From positions 1 to 12,968 of the forward strand of contig CANHJY010000025.1 of assembly GCA_947461185.1 (NCBI GenBank): a stretch of DNA of 12,968 bases, read 5' to 3'. This DNA is from Flavobacteriales bacterium (GTDB lineage Bacteria; Bacteroidota; Bacteroidia; Flavobacteriales_D; Crocinitomicaceae). Shown here piece by piece: positions 7,160-12,968 of this stretch (positions are counted from its first letter, which is position 1; each line of letters opens with the position of its first letter). The notes beneath the pieces were generated by a model. The model saw only the letters and a list, made by a program, of their open reading frames with translations, made no database searches and was not told where the DNA came from. A program made the position numbers and the translations under genes.

Positions 7160-8662
7160 ATGGGAATCGTTCAAAAAGATGCATTTCGCACCATGCTTAT
7201 CTCTTATTTGGGGATTGTTCTCGGCTACGTCAATAAAGGTGTTTTGTTTCTAATCATTTTTACCACTGAACAAATCGGTTTGGTCAATTTGATTATTTCC
7301 CTTGGGACATTATTTGCGCAGTTTGCCAACTTAGGAACAATCTATACCACATGGAAATTTTTACCTTTTTTGAAGAACAAAGAACGAAAGCATCATGGTT
7401 TTTTGCCACTAATACTATTAATTGTAACAATTGGTATTCTCGTTTTTACTTTATTGACCTTGATCTTTCGTCCTCAGATTGAGACCATGTATTTAGAACA
7501 TTCAGCGATGTTTGTTTCCTATTATTACTGGTTTTTACCAATTGGTATTTCCTATGTCATATTCTTGGTTTTGGAGATGTACCTTCGATCCTTTTATAAG
7601 AATATTATTCCTGTTTTTGCATACGAAATCGTATTGCGTTTAGCGGTCACCATTTCACTTATCTTGTATTATTTTGACTTCATATCATTCGATATGTTCG
7701 TGATTTTGCATAGTTTACTTTATCTTATTCCAACAGTTATTTTGCTATTTTATTTGTACAAGTTAGGTGAACTAAATTTGAATCCATCATCCATTAATAT
7801 TTCGAAAAGATTTCGAAATATTCTTATTCAATTTTCAGCATTCAATTATATCAACACACTTGGAGTTGTATTAGTCGGCTCAATGGATGTAATAATGATT
7901 GCGCAAATGATTGGGCTTGAAGCAACGGGAGTATATACTACTGTAATCTTTTTGACGAGTGCTTTACAAGTGCCTTACAAATCAATAATTAGAGTCAGTT
8001 CGCCTCTTGTAGCAGATTATTGGAAATTTCGTGAATTTGGAAAAATGCAAGATTTGTATCAGAAAGTGAGCGCTGTCGGACTGGTAATAGGTTTAGGTTT
8101 GTTTTGTGGTATTTGGAATAATATTGATTTTTTGTTCTCCTTTCTCAAGCCTGAATTTCAAGCAGGAATATGGGTATTTTTCTTCTTAATGATGGGTAGA
8201 TTGATTGACATGTATTTTGGTATTAATGGTTCTATTTTTACAACTTCTAAAAAATACCGTTACGATATACTATTTACGATTTTTTTAATAGTAACAGTTT
8301 TTGTTCTGAATCTTATTTTCATACCAAAATGGGGAATTGCGGGCGCGGCTATTTCAACATCTATAGCATTGATTATTTATAATGTTGGTAGAATTTTATT
8401 TGTCTGGTTTGCGTTTAGAATTCATCCGTTTCATAAAAATCAACTCTATGTCATTTTACTCGGCTTAATTAGTTTAATGACCGGTTGGATAATCAATACA
8501 TACTTTTTATTTGATCCAATAAGCAATTTCTTCGTTCAATCCTTTCTTGTGGTAATCATTTTCTTCTTACCAATTTATGTTTTCAAGCTAGAACCTGAAA
8601 CGATTGGTTATTTTCATAAAGGAACAAATTTCCTGCTTTCTAAATTTCGAAAGAAACGGTAA
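7160..8662 (+). CDS. Wzx-like polysaccharide flippase (MOP superfamily)
   Basis: A 500-residue integral membrane protein with about 12-14 hydrophobic segments spread along its whole length, starting at residues 12-32 and 38-58, and short charged loops between. This is the pattern of polysaccharide biosynthesis/O-antigen flippases, which move lipid-linked oligosaccharides from the cytoplasmic to the periplasmic face of the inner membrane. Family-like features include the N-terminal amphipathic start before helix 1, a polar central stretch around residue 230-250 (FNYINTLGVVLVGSMDVIMIAQMIG, with the Asp typical of this helix) and the late WGIAGAAISTSIALIIYN segment. The C-terminus is basic (KFRKKR). 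It is divergent from the glycosyltransferase pair and 33 bases from the convergent alaS. By context it should export the glycan built by the neighbouring enzymes. The substrate is not predictable from sequence. Confidence 0.9.
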   Translation: MGIVQKDAFRTMLISYLGIVLGYVNKGVLFLIIFTTEQIGLVNLIISLGTLFAQFANLGTIYTTWKFLPFLKNKERKHHGFLPLILLIVTIGILVFTLLTLIFRPQIETMYLEHSAMFVSYYYWFLPIGISYVIFLVLEMYLRSFYKNIIPVFAYEIVLRLAVTISLILYYFDFISFDMFVILHSLLYLIPTVILLFYLYKLGELNLNPSSINISKRFRNILIQFSAFNYINTLGVVLVGSMDVIMIAQMIGLEATGVYTTVIFLTSALQVPYKSIIRVSSPLVADYWKFREFGKMQDLYQKVSAVGLVIGLGLFCGIWNNIDFLFSFLKPEFQAGIWVFFFLMMGRLIDMYFGINGSIFTTSKKYRYDILFTIFLIVTVFVLNLIFIPKWGIAGAAISTSIALIIYNVGRILFVWFAFRIHPFHKNQLYVILLGLISLMTGWIINTYFLFDPISNFFVQSFLVVIIFFLPIYVFKLEPETIGYFHKGTNFLLSKFRKKR

Positions 8663-8695
8663 TATTATTTGAAATCAGAATTAATGGGCTAAATG

Positions 8696-11308
8696 CTAAA
8701 GCTTCATTTTACATGCGTCAATAGCTTCTTTCAATCCAGCTGAATTTTTACCTCCCGCAGTTGCAAAAAATGCTTGACCACCGCCACCACCTTGAATATG
8801 ATGAGCAACTTCGCGAACAAGATTTCCAGCATTTAATCCATTTGAAGCAATTATTGAATCAGAAAGAATAATACTGATCGTGCATTTTTCTCCTTCATTT
8901 CCACCAATGACACCAAAGAAATTATCTACTTCTCCTTTCAATTGAAATAAAATGTCTTTGATAGATCCGCCATCTAAGCTCAAAGTTGTTCCTAAGAAAT
9001 TGATGCCATTGATGTTTTCAATTTTAGACTTCAATTCGCCTTTTACATGCACAGCCTTTTCGCGGAGCAGCGTCTCGATTTCTTTAGATAAATGATTGTT
9101 TTTATTAATTAAATCTTCAATCGCTTTTAAAATATCCTTTGGATTCTTTAATGTACTTGCAATGTTATCAAGTGTTTGAGCCTTTTCTCTAAAATAATGC
9201 TCTGCAACATCAGCTGTAATGGCTTCAATTCTTCGCACTCCTGCTGCAACAGCTGTTTCCGTGGTAATTTTGAAAATACCAATTTTTCCTGTTGAAGGAA
9301 TATGTGTTCCTCCGCATAACTCAACGGAATCTCCAAATTTAATTACGCGAACAGCATCTCCATATTTTTCTCCAAAAAGTGCCATTGCACCCATTGCTTT
9401 TGCATCCTCAATTGGCGTATTTCTGCGCTCATCTAAAAGTATATTTTGATGGATGTTATCGGTAACCAACTTTTCAATTTGCGCCAATTCCTCATCAGTC
9501 ACCTTCGAAAAATGCGAAAAGTCGAAACGTAAATATTCAGGGGTAACTAAAGATCCTTTTTGCTCAACGTGATTACCTAAAACAGTACGAAGAGCATGAT
9601 GTAGTAGGTGAGTGGCAGAATGGTTTGATGCGGAACCCATGCGATTTTTCTCATTTACTAAGGCAGTAAATGTTGCTGTAACTTCAGTTGGCAAACTTTC
9701 ACTCAAATGAATGATGAGGTTGTTTTCTTTTTTGGTATCAAAAATAGGGATTTGTTCCCCATTCACTTCAATTATTCCCTTATCTCCAATTTGACCACCA
9801 CCTTCAGGATAAAAAGGTGTTTGATTGAATACCAATTGATAAAATGATTTTTGCTTTTGACTAACTTTTCGATATTTAATGATCTGAATGTCCGCAACTA
9901 AATTATCATATCCAATGAATTCGACATTCACATCTGGCCTCACTTGAACCCAATCATCTGTTTCTATTGCAGTAGCAGCGCGAGAACGGTCTTTTTGTTT
10001 TTGTAGTTCAGTATTAAAAGTATTTTCATCTATCGTTAGTTCATTTTCTCGAGCTATCAATGAAGTTAAATCAACAGGAAATCCGTAAGTGTCAAAAAGT
10101 TCAAAAACGGCAATACCATCAATAATATCTTTGTTATCGTTCTTTGTAGCTTGAATAATACCATCAATTCTTTTTAATCCTTGCTCCAAAGTTCTAAAAA
10201 AACTGATTTCCTCTTCTCGAATGACTTTCTGAATAAGCTCTCGTTGGTTTATGAGTTCTGAGTATGGATCACCCATATTATCTCCTAGAACAAGTGATAA
10301 TTCGCACAAGAATGGTTCTTTTAGCCCCAATGTTTGGTAACCGTAACGGACAGCTCGTCTCAAAATTCTTCTGATGACGTATCCAGCTCCTGTATTGGAG
10401 GGAAGTTGACCATCTGCAATTGAAAATGAAATCGCTCGAATATGATCCGCAATAACGCGCAACGCGATATCCGTTTCTTCTTTAACCCCGTATTTGACAT
10501 TCGATACCTTTTCCATGTGCTGAATTAAAGTTTGGAATAAATCGGTATCGTAATTTGAGGTTTTTCCTTGGAGTGCCATGGCTAATCGCTCCAATCCCAT
10601 TCCAGTATCGACATGCGTTTCAGGCAATGGCTCTAAAGTTCCATCAGCTTTGCGATTGAATTGCATGAACACGTTGTTCCATATTTCAACTACTTGAGGA
10701 TGGTCATTATTAACAAGCGTTTTTCCTGATATTAATTCTCTTTCGGATTTACTTCTTAAGTCTACATGGATTTCAGTACAAGGTCCGCATGGGCCTGTGT
10801 CTCCCATTTCCCAAAAGTTGTCTTTTTTCGAAGCAAGAATTATGCGGTCTTCATCAATGAATTTTTTCCAAATATCAAAACTCTCTTGATCTTTTGGGAC
10901 ATTATCTTTTACATCACCTTCAAATACAGTAACGTATAATTTATCTTTTGGAATTTTATAAACTTCAGTCAATAATTCCCATGCCCAGGTGATAGCATCT
11001 TCTTTAAAGTAATCACCAAAAGACCAATTACCCAACATTTCAAACATCGTATGGTGATAGGTATCAACACCAACTTCTTCCAAATCATTGTGTTTTCCGG
11101 ATACGCGTAGGCATTTTTGAGAATTCGCAACCCTACGGTTTTTAGGAACACTATTTCCGAGGAAGAAATCCTTAAATTGGTTCATACCCGCGTTAGTGAA
11201 CATAAGCGTTGGGTCATTCTTAACTACCATCGGGGCAGATGGAACGATTTCATGAGCTTTAGAGGCAAAAAATTCAAAAAAATGATTCCTGATTTCGGCA
11301 ACTTTCAT
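8696..11308 (-). CDS. alaS: Alanyl-tRNA synthetase
   Basis: Full-length class II synthetase of 870 residues (E. coli enzyme 876), charging tRNA-Ala in the cytoplasm. The catalytic domain starts [14 protein letters not shown] and includes [30 protein letters not shown] and [28 protein letters not shown] and [14 protein letters not shown] lie in the tRNA-recognition region. The editing domain has HSATH with His563 and His567, and CGGTH with Cys665 and His669, the four zinc-site residues matching E. coli positions 564, 568, 666 and 670, so proofreading should be intact. A coiled-coil stretch near 710-740 and the C-Ala domain with a five-Gly run at 840-844 and GGKN at 852-855 finish the protein. 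No frameshift or truncation is seen. It is a housekeeping gene lying between surface-polysaccharide genes, and seems to have its own promoter. Confidence 0.99.
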   Translation of the reverse strand: MKVAEIRNHFFEFFASKAHEIVPSAPMVVKNDPTLMFTNAGMNQFKDFFLGNSVPKNRRVANSQKCLRVSGKHNDLEEVGVDTYHHTMFEMLGNWSFGDYFKEDAITWAWELLTEVYKIPKDKLYVTVFEGDVKDNVPKDQESFDIWKKFIDEDRIILASKKDNFWEMGDTGPCGPCTEIHVDLRSKSERELISGKTLVNNDHPQVVEIWNNVFMQFNRKADGTLEPLPETHVDTGMGLERLAMALQGKTSNYDTDLFQTLIQHMEKVSNVKYGVKEETDIALRVIADHIRAISFSIADGQLPSNTGAGYVIRRILRRAVRYGYQTLGLKEPFLCELSLVLGDNMGDPYSELINQRELIQKVIREEEISFFRTLEQGLKRIDGIIQATKNDNKDIIDGIAVFELFDTYGFPVDLTSLIARENELTIDENTFNTELQKQKDRSRAATAIETDDWVQVRPDVNVEFIGYDNLVADIQIIKYRKVSQKQKSFYQLVFNQTPFYPEGGGQIGDKGIIEVNGEQIPIFDTKKENNLIIHLSESLPTEVTATFTALVNEKNRMGSASNHSATHLLHHALRTVLGNHVEQKGSLVTPEYLRFDFSHFSKVTDEELAQIEKLVTDNIHQNILLDERRNTPIEDAKAMGAMALFGEKYGDAVRVIKFGDSVELCGGTHIPSTGKIGIFKITTETAVAAGVRRIEAITADVAEHYFREKAQTLDNIASTLKNPKDILKAIEDLINKNNHLSKEIETLLREKAVHVKGELKSKIENINGINFLGTTLSLDGGSIKDILFQLKGEVDNFFGVIGGNEGEKCTISIILSDSIIASNGLNAGNLVREVAHHIQGGGGGQAFFATAGGKNSAGLKEAIDACKMKL

Positions 11309-11346
11309 ATTTCGGTAATTGTTTGGAAAAATCCTAAAAATTTAAG

Positions 11347-11354
11347 CAAAGCTA
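11347..11354 (-). promoter_or_regulatory. Bacteroidota -7 box for alaS
   Basis: On the minus strand this reads TAGCTTTG, an exact TAnnTTTG, ending 38 bases before the alaS ATG. A TTTGGTTG stretch further upstream is about 34 bases away, too far for a normal -33 element, so only the -7 part is supported. Confidence 0.4.
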
Positions 11355-11463
11355 ATAATTTCTTTCGTTTTTTGATCGAATACTAATTCAACCAAACTAT
11401 CCATTTTATGAAACTTTTTAAGACAAAACAAGTATGTTAACTTGATTTCTAACACATACTCAT

Positions 11464-12588
11464 ATGAGGTTATCTTTAATTTTCGGTGCAATCGGATTAA
11501 CAGCTTCCGGCTTTATTTTTTTTGTTTTGCCAAACTTAAATAATGAATTACCAAAAATTGTAAATCAAAAAAAGGATGCTCTTCGAGATTCATTGCCAAT
11601 CGATAACGCTTCAGATTCTACAATAACACTCGTCGCAGTAGGCGATATTATGATGGGCTCAAATTATCCTAGTACCTCATATCTCCCTGCGTCAGATCAA
11701 CTTTTACTTGAACCATTATGGGAGTATTTGCGAGGAGCAGACATCACTTTTGGAAATTTAGAAGGTGCTGTTTTAAACGCTGGTGGAACTGTTAAAAAAT
11801 GCTCGGATCCTTCCAAGTGTTATGCATTTCGGCAACCTGAATATTTTGTAGATCAACTTAAAGATGCTGGTTTTGACATGTTTTCTATTGCCAATAACCA
11901 CATGGGAGATTTTGGAGAAGAAGGCCGTTTGAATACCCAAAAAGTTTTGAGAGAAAAAGGACTTCGATATGCTGGTCTAACGGCTTGCCCATGGGATACA
12001 ATAACTGTTAAAGGCGTAAAAATTGGAATGACTGCGTTTGCGCCAAATACGGGTTGTTTGAAAATTAAGGATTATACCAAACTCAAAGAGGTGGTTACCG
12101 AATTAAACAATAATTGCGACATTGTGATTGTTTCATTTCATGGTGGCGCAGAAGGCTCAAGTAAAACTCATGTTACTAAAGCAACTGAAATTTTTTACGG
12201 AGAGGATAGGGGTAATGTCCATGAGTTTGCAAGGATCGCTATAGATGCTGGAGCAGATGTTGTTCTTGGACATGGACCCCACGTTACAAGGGCTATAGAT
12301 TATTACAAAGGGCGATTCATATCTTATTCAATGGGGAATTTCTGCACTTACGCTCAATTTAACCTAAAAGGAGTTAGCGGTATGGCACCTTTGTTCAAAT
12401 TAACTTTGAAGAAAGATGGTTCATTTGTTAAGGGAGATATTATTTCTACCAAACAAAATAGTCCAGGTGGACCTTTTCTTGATACTTTATCCGGTGCATT
12501 TGAGCAAATTAAGACTTTAACGGGTGCGGATTTTCCATCTCTCAAAGTTAAATTCGGAGATGATCATTCTTTTTGGTTTGAGGAATAA
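11464..12588 (+). CDS. CapA-family (PGA_cap) metallophosphatase-like protein, membrane-anchored
   Basis: A 374-residue protein with an N-terminal hydrophobic segment (about residues 4-23) serving as signal anchor or uncleaved signal, so the domain should face the periplasm. The CapA signature of a calcineurin-like metallophosphatase fold is complete: VGDIMMG with Asp61, GNLE at 97-100, ANNH with Asn145-His146, SFHGGAE with His226 and Glu230, GHGPHV with His270 and His273, and SMGNF at 289-293. In Bacillus CapA belongs to poly-gamma-glutamate capsule synthesis and export, but no capB, capC or capE homologue is in the window, and many Bacteroidota carry lone CapA proteins of unproven role. Cys113 and Cys119 sit close together and with several other Cys suggest disulphides in an exported protein. 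The ATG at 11464 has no clear ribosome site. The 155-base gap before it shows no exact TAnnTTTG on this strand. Family is sure; role is not. Confidence 0.9.
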   Translation: MRLSLIFGAIGLTASGFIFFVLPNLNNELPKIVNQKKDALRDSLPIDNASDSTITLVAVGDIMMGSNYPSTSYLPASDQLLLEPLWEYLRGADITFGNLEGAVLNAGGTVKKCSDPSKCYAFRQPEYFVDQLKDAGFDMFSIANNHMGDFGEEGRLNTQKVLREKGLRYAGLTACPWDTITVKGVKIGMTAFAPNTGCLKIKDYTKLKEVVTELNNNCDIVIVSFHGGAEGSSKTHVTKATEIFYGEDRGNVHEFARIAIDAGADVVLGHGPHVTRAIDYYKGRFISYSMGNFCTYAQFNLKGVSGMAPLFKLTLKKDGSFVKGDIISTKQNSPGGPFLDTLSGAFEQIKTLTGADFPSLKVKFGDDHSFWFEE

Positions 12589-12596
12589 TTGGTTGA

Positions 12597-12613
12597 TCTA
12601 ATTTATAATTAGA
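12597..12613 (+). repeat. Small inverted repeat just after the capA-like gene
   Basis: TCTAATT and AATTAGA form a 7-base perfect inverted repeat around a 3-base centre, starting 8 bases after the stop. It is AT-rich and not followed by a T run, so it may stabilise the transcript end rather than terminate it. Confidence 0.35.
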
Positions 12614-12744
12614 CTTGCTTAATAAAATTTCTGATTTAATGGCTATCAAGCTCCTGATTCACTGTTACTGGTATAGGAGAGCGGAAAAAATATCGTGACT
12701 AAAAAGTTTTCTCAGACATGTAAAAGAACCAATAATTGGGTTTC

Positions 12745-12767
12745 ATCTTAACTTTTTTTAAGATTTT
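12745..12767 (+). terminator. Terminator-like hairpin between the capA-like gene and kup
   Basis: ATCTTAA (12745-12751) and TTAAGAT (12758-12764) pair perfectly over 7 bases around a CTTTTT loop, and the right arm runs into four T's (12764-12767). It may end the transcript from the capA-like gene, though it lies about 155 bases past the stop. The stem is AT-rich with only one G-C pair, so it is not a strong one. The rest of the 235-base gap (12589-12823) shows no gene; a further CTCCT/AGGAG repeat at 12651-12655 and 12675-12679 is noted. Confidence 0.4.
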
Positions 12768-12801
12768 CATCTATATTAATTTCCACCCTAAACTTTTCAA
12801 T

Positions 12802-12809
12802 TACATTTG
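12802..12809 (+). promoter_or_regulatory. Bacteroidota -7 box for kup
   Basis: TACATTTG matches TAnnTTTG exactly and ends 14 bases before the kup ATG, just after the terminator-like hairpin. A -33 TTG is not evident near 12780. A short leader of under ten bases would result. Confidence 0.4.
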
Positions 12810-12823
12810 CTCAAAATAGAAAA

Positions 12824-12968
12824 ATGGCACTCAATACAAGTAAAGCATCTCTTGCTGGCATATTAATAACAATAGGTATTGTCTTTGGTGATATTGGTAC
12901 ATCACCTTTGTACGTTTTTCAAGCGATTACGGAAGGTGGTAAACATATATCATATGAATGGATTATGG
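12824..12968 (+). CDS. kup: Kup/Trk-type potassium uptake protein, 3'-truncated by window edge
   Basis: The first 48 codons of a potassium transporter of the KUP/HAK/KT family, an inner-membrane K+ importer usually 600-650 residues long. After [12 protein letters not shown] comes [23 protein letters not shown], where [12 protein letters not shown] in the first membrane helix is the most recognisable signature of the family. The ATG at 12824 is preceded by an A-rich stretch (AGAAAA) rather than a Shine-Dalgarno sequence, and has an exact -7 box 14 bases upstream, so it seems to start its own transcript. There is no sign of a link with the polysaccharide genes. The reading frame continues past the right edge, so integrity of the rest is unknown. 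Confidence 0.93.
   Translation, partial: MALNTSKASLAGILITIGIVFGDIGTSPLYVFQAITEGGKHISYEWIM

Noticed and set aside
11117..11386. 89-codon open frame on the plus strand running from inside alaS into its upstream region
   Set aside because: It is antisense to the conserved first part of alaS, has no recognisable protein features, and its low stop density follows from the alaS codons on the other strand.
12354..12545. 63-codon minus-strand open frame inside the capA-like gene
   Set aside because: It is a shadow of a gene with complete family motifs on the plus strand; nothing supports expression.
12589..12823. Possible c-di-AMP (ydaO-type) riboswitch in front of the potassium transporter gene
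   Set aside because: None of the conserved core segments of that riboswitch could be recognised, and the likely promoter box lies downstream of most of the gap.

Overview
The window looks like a piece of chromosome from an AT-rich member of the Bacteroidota, probably a Flavobacteriales relative. The clues are the low G+C codon use, four exact matches to the Bacteroidota -7 promoter element TAnnTTTG placed just upstream of genes, mostly weak or absent Shine-Dalgarno sequences, and the style of the surface-polysaccharide genes. The genus cannot be fixed from the sequence alone. No plasmid, phage, transposon, CRISPR or RNA gene is visible.

Region 1 (1-4252, plus strand) is a tightly packed operon for making a CMP-activated nine-carbon acidic sugar (a nonulosonic acid of the sialic/legionaminic type). 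It contains a NeuD/PglD-type acetyltransferase cut by the left edge, NeuB synthase, NeuC hydrolysing 2-epimerase, a CBS-domain sugar-1-phosphate nucleotidyltransferase resembling PtmE, and NeuA CMP-sugar synthetase. Genes overlap or are separated by at most 11 bases. The order neuB-neuC-ptmE-neuA together with the acetyltransferase matches the legionaminic acid pathway of Campylobacter better than plain N-acetylneuraminic acid synthesis. The product is therefore inferred to be CMP-legionaminic acid or a close relative, with the missing dehydratase and aminotransferase expected just left of the window.

Region 2 (4259-7050, minus strand) is a two-gene operon that meets region 1 tail to tail with a 6-base gap. 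It has a GT4-type glycosyltransferase and, downstream, a Cys-rich GT-B-like surface-carbohydrate protein that is a candidate for the transferase using the CMP-sugar. Region 3 (7160-8662, plus strand) is a divergently transcribed Wzx-like flippase. Together regions 1-3 suggest synthesis of an activated acidic sugar, assembly of a glycan and its export across the inner membrane. No polymerase (Wzy) or ligase is in view.

Region 4 (8696-12968) is partly housekeeping: full-length alanyl-tRNA synthetase (minus strand), a membrane-anchored CapA-family metallophosphatase-like protein (plus strand), a 235-base non-coding gap with two hairpins and a promoter-like box, and the first 48 codons of a Kup potassium transporter. 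The most interesting lead is the nonulosonate cluster with its unassigned transferase; nothing here is clearly a wholly new system.
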